Source of the DNA: Plectosphaerella cucumerina
Taxonomy: Eukaryota; Ascomycota; Sordariomycetes; Glomerellales; Plectosphaerellaceae
Assembly: GCA_020746995.1 (NCBI GenBank)
Contig: JAGPXD010000001.1
Location: 7,750,001 to 7,814,000 of the forward strand
Direction: 5' to 3'
DNA: 64,000 nt
Shown here: positions 10,387 through 22,127 of the stretch, piece by piece
How positions within the stretch are numbered: position 1 is the stretch's first letter
Layout: every line of letters starts with the position of its first letter
Notes under the pieces: generated by a model
What the model was told of the DNA's origin: nothing
What the model saw: only the letters and a program-made list of their open reading frames with translations
Databases searched by the model: none
Translations under genes and position numbers: made by a program

Positions 10387-12145
10387 ATGACCTACGAGAA
10401 AGTCGTAAACCGTGATAGACATCCAACAGTCAGCCTTCGAAAGGACGGTACCCGGGATGTATCTCACGATAGCGTGGGCCCCACATCGGCGATGTCTGCC
10501 TGTCCCGCAGTCGACCTCAGGACATCTCGTGGGGATGACACACTGTACGGCCCCACCAAAGTCATCAAGAAATGTTTCTTCATTGTTTGTCAAAACGGAC
10601 ACTCGATTCGGCCGCTACTGTACGGTAACAAGATCTTGGCTGGAACCGACAAGCATCTGGACGATACAACTGCGATAGGGTGGTCAGGTATCAGTGACTC
10701 TGCTTCACCGTCCGTGTCAGAGGGCCACGACACACCGATGAACTCCCTCTTCAGCACAAACGACGGAACTCCCTCCCATGAAGAAGAAACCCTGCCAGAT
10801 ATAGAGCCATTCGAGACATCTTTCCCGAGTTCAAGCCTGGATTATCCGTCCAACGCAACATTCAAGGAAGACGCCAGCAGGGACATCTCATCGTGGGCAA
10901 TGGACTGTCTTCCTACTGCCCCTATGGCTGACGATACCTGGTCTCCGGTAAATAATCCAACTGCTCGTCTGGGTTCACATCTAACATGCGTCGTGTGCAG
11001 CTAATTGCTGCCTCCACTACCTCTGGCATACGAGACTTGGGAAGCCACCTACCGTGAGTTACCCCCGGCCGTGTTTTTGTTCACTAGCTAATTTTGTGTA
11101 CACTCTAGAGTATCTGTGATGCCAAGCTACCAAGCTTCGACCGACGAGCTTTGCATTCGCGACCCTAAGCCGTATCTCGAGGAGCAGGCTGTCGAAGACT
11201 CCCGTCGATTGAGGATCAATGGGACGATCAGGGTCTCCAAGGTGCCTTTGGCCAAAGTGGCGACAGTGACGGCGACACTAGAACATGTTGGGTTTTTGCA
11301 GGTGAACTCAAGCCAAGACAGTATGGGGAAGTGGGAAGTTTCTGGGTTGAAGCCAAACCTTCCGACACCGACATGCACTGAGATCAAGCAGCATGAGAAG
11401 GCAGAAGCGTCGATTGCTGCCCAAGAGCGTTTTCTCCAACAGGTACTTCGAGAGGTCCAACACAACGCCGCCCGGTTGCCTGAGCTTCGAAAGATCCTCA
11501 CGAACTACCCAGACCTACAACTTCGTTTCGAAGCGCACCGCTTTCAATTGATTCTCAAGGCAAGTAACATGGCCTTGCATCTGAGTCTGATTCTAAATTT
11601 TTCAGGCTGCCAGTGTCGAGATCAAAGCAACGTTCCGTCGATACCTCAGACAGTTCGCAACGTCTATGGACGAGGGGACGGAGCTGAAGGCTCCTTCAGA
11701 GCTCATTTGGCTTCTTAACGGAGACCCGCCGCCACGGCATTGTCCTGACGCACTAAATGATGTCGCCTTTAGTGGTCTTCTCCTCGGGTTCGCTGGCGGT
11801 GAATCGCTTGACCTCCCGTGCGAGGGAGTCACGTCTGACGAGATCGAAACTTTGCGGGCATGGTGCGAGACGATCAGTAAACCTCACGATTTGTGTCGAC
11901 TTGTGATCGAGCATGATGTCAGGTGGCACACCCTGTGCGTCTCGAAGCAGGACTTTGGTGACGGACTCTGGGCAACAATCCTCCTCTCTGAGGGAGCCAA
12001 GGCGTTAGAGGCACCCCTCCTTCCGCACCATCGGCTTGTTCAGGTCTGTGAGACAGTTCTCGCCTGGCTCCAGGAGCTGATGGCTGATGCTGCGGAGAAA
12101 GAGTGTTGGAAGGAGTTTGATGCCGGCCTCGGTGCTTATGTGTAG
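10387..12145 (+). CDS. Unrecognised protein, four exons
   Basis: I do not recognise the family. The exon model is 10387-10947, about 11000-11052, 11109-11559 and 11606-12145. Introns have GTAAAT...GTGCAG, GTGAGT...CTCTAG with a GCTAAT branch, and GCAAGT...TTTCAG. All junctions keep frame, which supports a real gene. The first part is acidic and Ser/Thr-rich, with FFIVCQNGHSIRPLLYG near its start. The middle has a helical stretch with QQVLREVQHNAARLPELRKI. The C-terminal part carries WLQELMADAAEKECWKEF and ends in DAGLGAYV. No signal peptide or membrane segment is visible. The start at 10387 is the first ATG after copy B; a later ATG at 10492 is possible. It lies 46 bases after copy B in the same direction, but each is likely transcribed separately. 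Confidence 0.6.
11560..11605 (+). other. Probable GC-AG intron
   Basis: The frame before (LILK, ending at 11559) and after (AASVEIKATFRRYL from 11606) join in phase only if the 46-base intron starts with GCAAGT after AAG and ends TTTTTCAG. The nearby GTAACA donor would throw the downstream exon out of frame. AAG/GCAAGT is the usual strong consensus for GC-AG introns. Confidence 0.6.
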
Positions 12146-13537
12146 GATGGCAAGGGGCCCAGGAAGAGATCTAAGTAGTAAATCCCAGCAGTATTCATGA
12201 CGAGATTGAGTAAGTGCAGACAGCACCGAGCTACAAATATGGACGTCTTCCCTGCCGTCGCTTGATGCAAAGCGCTGCACAGGGAACAGATCTGAAAATC
12301 AACTGATTGGGGCTGAATGAAGAGAAATGAAGCCTTCCAAGAGACAGCAGTCCACGTGACGGCCCGGTTGAACATGACGTTGCCCCTCGTAGCCACAGTG
12401 TCCTCGACGTCATTGAGCTGCAGACAGACCCTCACCACCTGAAAACTGGTATATTGATGAACGATTCAACTTTGGCTTGAGACCGTCTCAAGGAGTAAAC
12501 AATTTCCATCTTTATCATCCATCTAGGCTTCTCCGCTTGCTTGGCTCCAGCACGTCATTAATGTCTAAGATTTCTTATTCTCTGTCATCCGAGGTGTCCT
12601 GTTCCAAGCCAATTTGTATATTCCTGCTCTGTCTACCGACTGAGCTTACTCCAGCCTTGGATGCATGAGGGAAGAAAGTCGGCTTCGATTGAGGCAGCAT
12701 CATGGTCGAGTGGTAGTCAAAATTATGCTTTCTGTCTGATGAGGCGAGCAGGTTGGGTTGACATGAGGGGAATCTGAAGCCTATTTATACACACTGGATC
12801 ATATCACTACCCACTCTTCTGCAGCGTGGTGCCTACCTTTAGGTCATGGCTTGCAGATTCCCCTCGCCGCCTTGGTGACGGCCCTCACAGTCAGCATGAT
12901 TCTGAAGCCACCGGATCAGTTTGCAGACCAACAGCCCCTGTTCGAAGGTCGAAGTACAGTACAGTACGTTGACAGAGCTTCCGGTTCGGAATTCAATACA
13001 GTACCACAGGTGATGTAGGAAGGGCCCTGGACCTCCAAGTACGCTATACCGTACTGCGGCCTGCTCCTCAGGCGCTGATGCGTGTTGCTCTCCGAACCAA
13101 GCGCCCGAACAACAGCGCTTGGGCTGATACGTGTAGAGGTCGGCGCAGTTGTTGGAGAGACCGTGATGGTGTTTGACGTTTTGCACTCAGGGAACCCGCT
13201 GGGCTCGGGCCTACAACCGGCCCCGCGAAAGCGAGGAATGGCAGGAAGCGGTCTGGGACGCTACAAAAACTGCCCCAGGACGGCTTAGATCGGGACGATC
13301 CTACCAAATGCGCCGAAAAAGCTGTTCAAAGGGTTGGGCTAAACCACGTACGGAGGGTGATGATGGTCCAGAGGGCGAACTTCTTTGACTCTGAGCAGAA
13401 ACATTATTGCAGCATGCGCCAATGTGACGCACATATAATTGGGACACAATGACATTACGGACGAGGACGACCAGCTGTCACTTTCCCACTTCAGCAGCTT
13501 CGTCGCCCGCAGCATCAACGACGTCCTTCTTGCCCTC
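12146..13537. other. Stretch without recognisable gene
   Basis: Near 12430-12830 the DNA is comparatively AT-rich. Minus-strand open frames between 12839 and 13307 show no motif that I know. Nothing in this stretch is supported as a gene. Confidence 0.4.
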
Positions 13538-14149
13538 TCACCGGCCAGCCGAACCATCTTGATGTATCATCCTCCTCATGTAGACGGCCACAAACGAACT
13601 CATGAGAACCATTGCGCCAAGTTGACCACTCATCATCGCCGCGGGCCAGCAGCCAAAGTTGGCATTGTACCAAGCCACCAAGCCGACGAGAAATTCAAGA
13701 ACGGTGAGGTCGACCAGCACAACGGGCAGCCAGGCGACTGCACGATCAACAGGCCCTGGCGCATTGCAGTCTTCCAAGTGGAACGAGAGCATCGCCGTGA
13801 TGAGCACAGCCACGACGGCGGTGATGACGGTGCTGGTGAAGAGGCCCGCGGAGGCGTCTGTGAGACGTGGCGAAGCTCCGGGCCTGTGGTCGTCGAAGCG
13901 GATCATGAACAAGGCTGAGCTGCTCAGGACTATGGAGATGGCGTTCAAGTTTCTGTACGACCGTAGGAGGCGCATGGCCACTAAGACGGATCGACTATGA
14001 GGAAGATCTCTGCAACTGGCGGGGCACTTGTTGCAGGTGTTGTGCTGAGTTCGTGACCTACTGGGCGTCTCTATTATGAAATCGAGCGGTGACTGAAGAA
14101 CCGGCGATGGTGCGTCTCCACGCTGGGCCGACTCCAAAGAAGGGGGCAA
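13538..14149 (-). CDS. Small multi-pass membrane protein
   Basis: A 203-residue uninterrupted frame. The N-terminal 55 residues are polar and Ser/Arg-rich with a CNKCPASC cysteine cluster. Hydrophobic segments follow: LNAISIVLSSSALFMI, then TSTVITAVVAVLITAMLSF, then AWLPVVLVDLTVLEFLVGL, then AMMSGQLGAMVLMSSFVAVY, giving probably four membrane spans. The C terminus is short and basic (MRRMIHQDGSAGR). The pattern resembles a conserved group of fungal four-span proteins of unknown function. The true start could be the internal Met before RLLRSYRN, near 13975, because the upstream part is less protein-like. No role can be given. Confidence 0.6.
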   Translation of the reverse strand: MPPSLESAQRGDAPSPVLQSPLDFIIETPSRSRTQHNTCNKCPASCRDLPHSRSVLVAMRLLRSYRNLNAISIVLSSSALFMIRFDDHRPGASPRLTDASAGLFTSTVITAVVAVLITAMLSFHLEDCNAPGPVDRAVAWLPVVLVDLTVLEFLVGLVAWYNANFGCWPAAMMSGQLGAMVLMSSFVAVYMRRMIHQDGSAGR

Positions 14150-14417
14150 GTTCGGGGAGTGGAGTACTGTATGATGTAGGTTGTGGGACGATAGCGGTCT
14201 GGGTGAGGAGTGAGAACATTACAGAGGTGGATTGAGGATCGGTGCCTCAAGCCGCATTGAGTCGATGCGTCTTTGAGTGGTCATGCCGGGGTATTCCGGA
14301 GAATAGGCTAGGAGCGGCCAAGTTCAGTACCGCACAATATGCAGACACTGGCGACATGCTCTGGACAGTAAGGTCACTATTCCATCTGCGGGTCGTTCAA
14401 CCTGTACGGCCATTTTT

Positions 14418-14890
14418 CTGCGGTCATTCAGTTATCCTGTGCTCATACTGTCGACTCTTGTCTGCGGTCATTCATGCGGTCATTCACGGTGTAGAGCTGT
14501 TCTCGCGCGGTGTGCTCTTACTGTCAATTCCGTCTGCAGTCATTCTCCTGTGGTCATTTAGTTCTCCTGTGGTTATTCAGTCCGGACGGCAATTGTCCTG
14601 CGGTCATTCATGCGGTCATTCACGGTGTGGAGCTGTTCTCGCGCGGTGTGCTCGTACTGTCAATTTTGGCCGCGGTCATTCATGCAGTCATTCACGGTGT
14701 GTGGCAACTCTCGCGCTGTGTGCTCGTACTGTCGGCGGTCATTCATGCGGTCATTCACGGTGTGCGACCATTCTCGCGCTGTGTGCTTGTACTGTCAAAT
14801 TTCGTCTGCGGTCATTCAAGTCCAGACGGCCATTCTGTCTGCGGTCATTCATGTGGTCATTCACGGTGTGTTTCCATCCTTGCGCAGTGG
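14418..14890 (+). repeat. Degenerate ~72-base minisatellite
   Basis: At least five units repeat with a period of roughly 60-75 bases, starting near 14461, 14600, 14672, 14735 and 14840. Each opens with a doubled GCGGTCATTCA / GCGGTCATTCACGGTGT and continues through a TTCTCGCGC block to GTGTGCTCGTACTGTC. Single GGTCATTC copies scatter between them. All three forward frames stay open through the array, so the 269-residue frame at 14242-15051 is probably a by-product. Copies differ by point changes and small indels, so the array is not recent. Confidence 0.8.
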
Positions 14891-15035
14891 AGAGACTCAA
14901 GAGCCGTCCCCATGCACATGACGATGACTGGGTGGTGTCAGCTGAACCAGAACCATACCGCGTTGTTCATGAAGAGCCAACGTGCCTAGCAAGACTCTGG
15001 CGCCACAGCTGGCGGCGACAGAAGCTTGAGACACG

Positions 15036-15977
15036 ATGCAATTGCCGTTAGACATCATATACATCATTGCAGGCCATTCTCAGCCATCCACGCAGGCAGC
15101 GCTTTCAAGATGTTGCCGGGAGTTCCACTCAATCTGCGACCAATTACTGTACCGACAGAATGTCGCCCGCTATGGGTCCTCTGTCGTCTTCCGCATCATC
15201 GACAGTGACTCCGAAACCATGGCCACTCTCGCGGCGTTGAGAAAGGCCCATACTGCTGGGGCCGACCTCAACTAGTGCCAGTACATGCGGGTCCGCGACA
15301 TCCCTGCACACCTCGGCGTTCAATACATCAGCTGCCCGCTCCGCACGGACACGCTGGTCGAGGTTGGGCCCTTGCACCTAGCCGCAGCCCGAGGGCGGGA
15401 AGACATCGTCCACTTCCTGACGGATCACGGGGCAGCCGTGGACAGAACAACCAAGAGCTGCCCATGGACGCCATGCTTCCTGACTGTCTACTTCGACTGC
15501 CTATCGACGGCGGAACTTCTGCTCGCCAAGGGCGCCCAACCACGATGCGATCAGCTGGGTTTTAGCGTCCTCCACATCGCGGCTGCCGCTGGGAGCAGTG
15601 ACATGATGGCGTTCCTTCTCAATTTGGGTCTCTTCGCCGTCGACGAGGAAGATATCGAGGGAAACACGGCTCTCGTCAACACGACTGCCATATGGGACTC
15701 AGCTGGCTGGCGTTAGCAGAGGCAAGACGTCGTATTGATAATTCTCGCTGCTGGTGCCGATGCAAACAGAGAAGTCCCCCTGACCCGCAGCTGGTCTGCT
15801 CAGATTCTTTTCAAGCTATGTTGGACGAACAACATGTGGGGCGCGAGATTCCTGCTTGAGCAAGGTCTTGCCGGTTCACGACCCGCCCTGGATCTGGCCT
15901 GTGCCCGACGACTACAGCAGGAAGGCAGCAGCCCCCAAGTCATGAAACTTCTGCAAGAGTTTGGCTTTGCAGGATAA
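15036..15977 (+). pseudogene. F-box and ankyrin-repeat protein with two in-frame TAG codons
   Basis: Such proteins are typically SCF ubiquitin-ligase adaptors: the F-box binds Skp1 and the ankyrin repeats bind the target. From the ATG at 15036 the frame reads LPLDIIYIIAGHSQPS, an F-box-like start. Ankyrin units follow: VGPLHLAAARGREDIVHFL, then TAELLLAKGAQPRCDQLGFS, then VLHIAAAAGSSDMMAFLLNL, and near the end LIILAAGADANREV and WGARFLLEQGL. TAG codons at 15273-15275 (after AGADLN) and near 15714 (after SAGWR) interrupt, yet the frame never shifts over 314 codons. Both TAGs could be CAG changed at CpA. Loss is recent or the stops are read through; I favour a pseudogene. The size suits a small F-box/ankyrin protein. 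Confidence 0.65.
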
Positions 15978-16484
15978 TGTTCTTTGCCCGGGCTGGTATG
16001 ACATTGGATACGGGGGCTGCAGTTGGTCGGCGGGGATGGCGGAGGTCTGGAACCCTGAGTAGAATAGCTTAGGGGTAGCTTTCATGGCGGGAGTTGGTGA
16101 AAGTCTTGAATCCACGCAGAATCTCGTGCCATCATCCGCCTGATTGAGCTCTGTCTAGCTGTTCTTTCTGATAGCAAGGTTGAAGGAATAAAAGCTACGC
16201 TCTTGCCAGCGTCACAGCAAAGATTTGTGATTCTGACCAAGTTGACACCGTCTCCCCATAGTAGCGCACGGACCACAAGACTGAGCCTCAGACTTGTTGC
16301 CCGTGCCCATTGAGAGAATAGTTTGGACACGTACAGTACCACCACTTGGTGCACGTGCCATGAACGACGTGTCAAGTAAGCTGTAAAATTAATCCCATTC
16401 CACGGCCCGCCCGCCAACCTGCTTCAAGCTCTCATCAGCTTGAGTTGCACCAAAGTCTAGCAGCTTTCAATCACACTTCTCGTC

Positions 16485-16916
16485 ATGGACCATAACGTCG
16501 TCAGCATCCTCGATCATGTTGAGGCCCGTTTGAGATGGTTTGACACCCGTTTATGAGAGGCCATACCGGAGGGAGACCGTCATTCCGCTGTCCACTGCCC
16601 ACTTCACGCGGACAACTCTCTTCCAGAACTGTACCACGGCCTCAGCACACTGTTCACCGAGCTCACGATGTTTCGCGAAAGTCTTCTCCGCCAGCCCTCG
16701 GCTGTCCATGGTACTTCCCCTGCCTCTAGTGGCGAGACGTCAAGGGCACCAACGCATAACACAACGACTGCTCCGACCATTCAAGCTCCGCCAACAGACG
16801 ATACCACTGAAGAAGCAGTTCCCAACCCGGCCACGTCAGAAGCTCCGGCCGATGTGCCTTCCTCTAAATGCGGAAAGTGCTTCCTCTCTTTCTGGTCCAG
16901 ATGGGTGAGGGTATGA
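16485..16916 (+). pseudogene. Unrecognised protein remnant
   Basis: The frame from ATG 16485 (MDHNVVSILDHVEARLRWFD) hits a TGA after 23 codons, where CGA would continue it. The same frame then runs on for 120 codons through LPELYHGLSTLFTELTMFR, a Thr/Pro-rich linker and SSKCGKCFLSFWSRWVRV. The end may be a donor site (GTGAGG at 16906) rather than a real C terminus. The Trp-rich end followed by missing sequence hints at a lost membrane segment. I do not know the family. Confidence 0.35.
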
Positions 16917-18780
16917 CTGGACACATCGTCGAGTTTGACAGAGATGGATTTTCAAGGGCACAGCCAGAATGGAGCCGCCACCTTTCGACTGGGCGGGCAC
17001 GGCAGTGGTCATAGGCTTCACACGGTGCAAGCAGATGGCTTCCGACTTGCCTTGCCTGACGGCGCGCGTGGCACGGGGACTGATTGGCGGCCCGCCGCCG
17101 TGGTGCAACGCAGAAGCTCGACGGCGGCGGCCGACCGTAGGGCGGTTGCGTCACATACACCGTCATCCAAAAATTTGCCCACGCTCGGAGCGAGCCGACA
17201 CTTTGCAGATGTCGGGATCCTTGTTGCTGATCACTGTGCCAATTAGCCCGGCCAAGGAAGGCGAGAAAGCGCCGCCTGATCTTCTTGGTGTCGCCGCGGA
17301 GAAAGACGGGTTGCTGGGAGCTGCGATTGGACATTTTGCTTGCCATGAATGGTCAGATCCCGTGGACCCGTCTCAGAACGGGTCGATTCTGCAGCGACGA
17401 AGAGACGCGGCCCCTGTATGTGCTGGCGTCACCGGCGTCGTCCAGGTCGGCCGCATATTAGAGCTGAGCCTCGGAATGCCCGGGCCCGCTGGCCTATATG
17501 TCGGCATGCTCGACGGCGTAGATTGTCGGGTCGTCTCTCGGACGAGGTCATCCGCGTGGTGAGCGGGTTTCAGGTCGCCGGCTTCCCGCACGTCGTGGGC
17601 TGTTTGTGGCCATCAACTGGCAGAACCTGTGTGGAGGTGGCGAGCAGGTTCAACACGTAGCTTTCGGCCTGTATAATTTGTGATCATGGCATCAAGGACG
17701 GAGGCGTCTGCACTGCCTGCGGAGGCACGGGCAAGGTCTGACAACTACCGCACCGTACGCAACGTAGGTTCAATGTTGTCTCGCAGGGCAATTTGGTGAC
17801 CACCTACCTAGGGCATTGTATCCAGTAGTCTCTCCGTCCTCGTCCCTATCGGAGACGCGACCTCCTCGGTCATCGACGCCGCCGCCTCACACGCACTCCC
17901 CAGCGGCGTAACGGCAACGGTGATGCTGTCGACGTTGTCTCTGGACAAGAGTTGGGTCTATGACGCAAAAGGGGCGGGGTTTCTCAGGATTGCGGGCTGA
18001 CTGTTTCTCATACGCGTAGGTGGCCGGGGTTGCATTATTGCAGGGACACCTCGGGACTTCGGGTCGCGCCAGTTAGAGGCCAAGGTTCAGGCAAGGGCCT
18101 GAGTCTTGCCGCGGAACAGATGCTCGGTCGCATCTGTCTGCTCGGGCGCCGCATGGCAAGTTGTGCTGGATCCCTGTACCGGCTGAGAAGCCCGAAGCTC
18201 GCTTATCTCACCCGGACTTGTCGACGCAGACGTTAACATGACGAGAATGCTGACACTTCGTGCCGATTAAAGTCGCATAGGTCCCGCATTCCGTTCTTTG
18301 GTCACGAGTTGGACCGTCTTGCAGCCTACCGATAACAACGCAGAGCTGATCGTCGAGATAGCCGCGTTTGCACCGTATTTATGCCTCAGAAGCGTAGCCA
18401 TCTCCCCAAGAAGAGTGACGGGTATCCCCTGAGCTTATCGAGCAGCCCAGCCAACATTGACGGACTTTGCATTCTCGGTCGTCCGGTGCGGGTCGTGGGG
18501 CGGTGGTTGTTCGAAGTACTGCAAATGAGTTCGAATACGCCGGATAGCAGCATGAGTGGCCATCAGCAATCTCCGAAAATTGGCACGTCGCACCGGGGCA
18601 TGTCGGCAATCTGCGCGTGTTGCCGGCGCGGAGGCGGGGCGCCATCTTGTCGTGATGAAGTAGGATGGAGGAGACAGTCAATCAACCAGGGCTCCCCACA
18701 TCTAGACTGCCGTCACGTGGTACCAGCCGCTTAGTCAGGATCAGGCTTGAGAGCTCTCTTCCCCGAGAGCACCGCGAGGC
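16917..18780. other. Stretch without recognisable gene
   Basis: GC-rich sequence with open frames on both strands, such as 16969-17562 on the plus strand. None shows motifs, conserved introns or family resemblance that I can defend. No repeats were seen. Confidence 0.4.
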
Positions 18781-18869
18781 CAGCCAATGGCCTTAGACCC
18801 ATTTCAGCCTCACGGGGTGCCATTTTTACCCACGCGCGTTGGAACCCCATTTGCCGTCATCAGCTCGCA

Positions 18870-19060
18870 AGATGCCGTGCAGCGCCAAGTGCGGCTGCGC
18901 GAGAGCGTCATCAATCTTGGGTCGGTGCTGCAAGCTCAGGGCAAGCACGGCAAGGCGGAGGAGATGTATCGGCGGGCGCTCGAGGACCGAGAAAAGGCAC
19001 TTGGCACGCACGGATCATCCCGACACGCCCACCAGCGTCTAACGTGGCTGGTATGCGGCC
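18870..19060 (+). pseudogene. NLR-type TPR fragment
   Basis: One frame reads SVINLGSVLQAQGKHGKAEE, then MYRRALEDREKALGT, and the next frame continues DHPDTPTSV. This is the 42-residue TPR unit of fungal NLR sensors (A..Y..AL..RE..LG.DHPDTL.S). One unit and the start of another survive, joined by a one-base shift near 19010. It is a scrap of a fourth NLR-like gene, of a different TPR type from copy B. Confidence 0.6.
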
Positions 19061-19496
19061 AACTAATACAGAGGTTGGCCTGCGATCGAGAGGCTTCTCT
19101 CAGCCCGAGGGTATCAGGAACCAAAGGTCGGGCTCGCACCCTGGTCAGAGACGTATTCAGCGCCGGCAAAATACGATGATGCAGTGCCGCTCATGTAGCC
19201 AATCGGCTTCTGGTGGCCCAGAGCTGGTCCTCCCGCCTGGAGGCATGTCTCGGCTGTTGACATGGAACAGATTGGTGTTACGCCCTCTCCAAGCGATACT
19301 GTATTCTGTATACACTGGAACTGATGTGGGATATGTGCCTGCGCAGGCCTTGTATTGGGAAAGGAAGGGACGCGGCGACGCTGCCGAACCAAGCTAAGTA
19401 TACCTTACATAGGCAGTAAAGCCGCACCAGTCTGTCAAAACCGGAAACAATCGTGAATCCAGAAAAGTGCCAGAAAATGGAAACAGTGCTGCAGTC

Positions 19497-20270
19497 CTAC
19501 TGGCTTTGAACAGCAAGGTACGTAGGGTACATGGGGTGGGAGTACGGGACTCCGCCAGCAATACGCGACTGGGAAAGCCACAGTGTGATGAAGCTAGTAT
19601 TATCAATGCGCTTCTTGGCCTTGATGGACTCGGGGAAGAGGGTGCCCGGATCGGTCTGAGACGCGGCGTAGGCCAGCGACTCGTTGCCAACGGTCCGGGG
19701 ATCAGCTCTTCCGTTCTTCTTAGGAAAAGCGAGCTGCACTCCGATCTGCTTCTCCTGAGGGTGACTCAGGAGCCAGAACGCCACGGCGCTTTGTTCCTTG
19801 GCCTTGGCCTTGAGCTGCGGGTAGATGCGGCGCAGCTCGGTCTCGATATCGGTCCCGTCGTAAGACCAGCCCTGGAAACGGCCGACGGCCTGCACGTCAA
19901 CGGGCGCGAAGTTGACGGCTCCAATGATCTGCAAGACGAATCTCTTGGCCGCCTTGAACATGGGCTGGCTCCAGAATTTGACCCCGCCTTCCACTTCGAA
20001 TTCGTTGGTAGTCCAGTCCCAGTAGTCGCATGCGTTCTTGTGGTTGTCGAACAGATAGGCACCCCCGCCGAGGAGCCACCCGGTGACGGCGTCGTATCGG
20101 ATGGGGAGATACTTGATGTACATTCATGGGTGGGCGTCCATCGGCACACGGTGGATTTCTCGCTGGTTGACAACATCTTGAAGAGGCGGGAGCCCGCCTA
20201 TTTCGATTTCGGAAGTAAAGGTCGCCTGGGCGGGAATTTCACCGAGGGAATAGCCTTTGATGGAAGACAT
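19497..20270 (-). pseudogene. Unrecognised ~257-residue protein with one premature stop
   Basis: The frame starts at ATG 20270 (MSSIKGYSLGEIPAQATF) and is open to 19497 apart from a TGA at 20124-20126 (VPMDAHP-stop-MYIKYLPIRYD). TGG there would give HPWMYIKY. TGG to TGA fits C-to-T change on the other strand. The rest is well composed: GWLLGGGAYLFDNHKN, VEGGVKFWSQPMFKAAKRF, SAVAFWLLSHPQEKQIG and a C terminus AGGVPYSHPMYPTYLAVQSQ. I see no signal peptide and no known domain. With a single lesion, either this is a young pseudogene or the shorter protein from 20123 is used. Confidence 0.5.
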
Positions 20271-22127
20271 GTTGTTGAGGTGTTTCTGGGAGGCTCATAT
20301 TGGAGAAGAGACTAGATGGCCATGACAGTGTCTTGCAGAAGCGGTGGCGTACAAAGATGATTGATGGAGATGTTCTTGAAAAGGGTCGATTGTGCTGTTT
20401 TGGCTGATCTATTGCATGGTCAGAGGATTTCAGGACGAGCCGGCGCTGGCTGTCTAAATAGGTACGTGCGCAGGCAATACAAGGCGTTGTCTTTGTCATG
20501 CAACTTAATGCTGAATAGGGTTTGCATGGTAGGTGTCTTGGTAATCCAACCTCACATTGACCTCAAGCCAGAACACCTGGAAATGAGTGGTGATGCTGGG
20601 TACTTGTCGGAACGGGACGAAACTACGGAACCTAGGTAAGGAGCGGAACTCTCTTTTTGCCGCCCGGCCCCAATATCCCAGTACCTCCGTTGTCTCATTC
20701 AACCACCCGGAGACTCAGAGACCACCGCGATATGGAGCCACAAGGTGTCAAGAGAACTGATACATTGACACCTATCCACAGACTCGAGCAAGCCGCAGGT
20801 CCCGCAGACTTGTGTACCTGCACGGCTCTTCGATTCAACTGTTGTCGTGATGGTTCTTGTGATTATTTTCCATCAGGTTGATTTTCTTCAAATACTCGTG
20901 TGCGATGAGCTTGCTCACGGACCATTCCTGCGGGTGATGGAGTTAGTTTGGGTCGCATGGGGCTCCTGAATCAATTGCCATGGAGCGATGGCCAATGTTC
21001 ACGCCGTAGCGTCACTTCTGCACCATGGCCTTCATGTTGTCATGGTTCGATCCGGGGAGCGAGCCGGTGGTGACCCCAGATATTCGACCAGCGGTGTCCT
21101 TCAGACCATCAATCGCCAGGCCGATGATATAGTCTCGGTGCCACTGTTGCCTGCTGCGTTCTGCCACTATGGCCCCCTCGTATAGACCACACATCCTTGA
21201 GATTATACCTAGGTCCTGACAGAAGCCTAGCAGCATGAAACCAGTACCCCGACAGCGCACTTTCCAGACTTGTACAAGCTGCATCAACGCCTTCCCCAGA
21301 CCAAAGTTTGCGTTCCAACATTTTATCTTGGCCCTGTTGTGTTAGGCATTGCCGATGGATCCGTATGTCTGAAAGCCTGGGTCGGAACGTTCCGGTCCCG
21401 TTCCGCTCCGATCCACTCCCCCTTTCCGGAACTACGGCCAGGATCTAAAACGCCACATGAGATAAAGGGCAGAGAGATTCCCCAGTCTCATGACAGCGGA
21501 AACAGAATAATTTTGCCCGGTACTGGGCGACAGGGACTCATGCCTCGCAAACAGTTTTTGTTGTTCTACTGGCCCAGTATATAGCACCTATGGAAGAGGC
21601 GTAGAGCGTGTTGGGCCGGAGCCGCCCTGTTCAACTCCCCAGAGATGCCTTTCTCGTCGTTCCGACAAGCAAGATCTGCCCACCCATAATTTTGCCAATC
21701 CGTGGAAGATATGCTACAGAGGAGTAAAAGGAAGTTGACGCAAGGGAAGAGACTGTCCTCATACAGTGGGTCTTGTCGATGGGCGAGCGAGGGATGCCGT
21801 CACTGTGGCCTATCCTCGCCTGATGGTCAATTTGTTACAATCAATCCTCTCGACAGACGGAGCCGAGGTGGAAGAAGGGTCACTGATCGAGGGGCATCGG
21901 TGGTTCGAGTCTGTGAGCCGGTGTTTGCCTGGCTCAACTCCCGAAATCATGACACTGCGCTGATTTTGTTTTCGGGCCAAAGCCCAATTCACCTTGGACG
22001 CCGCGACAGCCTGAAAATTAGAGTAGAGAAGAAGCAGGAAATGAGAAACGGAGCATCCAGCGTTAGGGTATCTGGCGCGTAAGACGAAGTGGAACAAAAA
22101 AAAAAAGTCGGGACAAAAGGCAAGCCC
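20271..22127. other. Stretch without firm gene
   Basis: A 91-residue minus frame at 21012-21287 (ending ISGVTTGSLPGSNHDNMKAM) is protein-like but unrecognised and has no partner exons. The rest is ordinary intergenic sequence. Pyrimidine-rich patches fall near 21400-21430, and a poly-A run lies at 22097-22106. Confidence 0.4.

Noticed and set aside
14418..14890. Array considered as a possible CRISPR-like array.
   Set aside because: The host is a fungus, units are degenerate over their whole length, and there are no distinct spacers.
14242..15051. A 269-residue frame rich in His, Ser and Cys as a repeat protein.
   Set aside because: It follows the minisatellite, other frames are open too, and the protein has no consistent repeat register.
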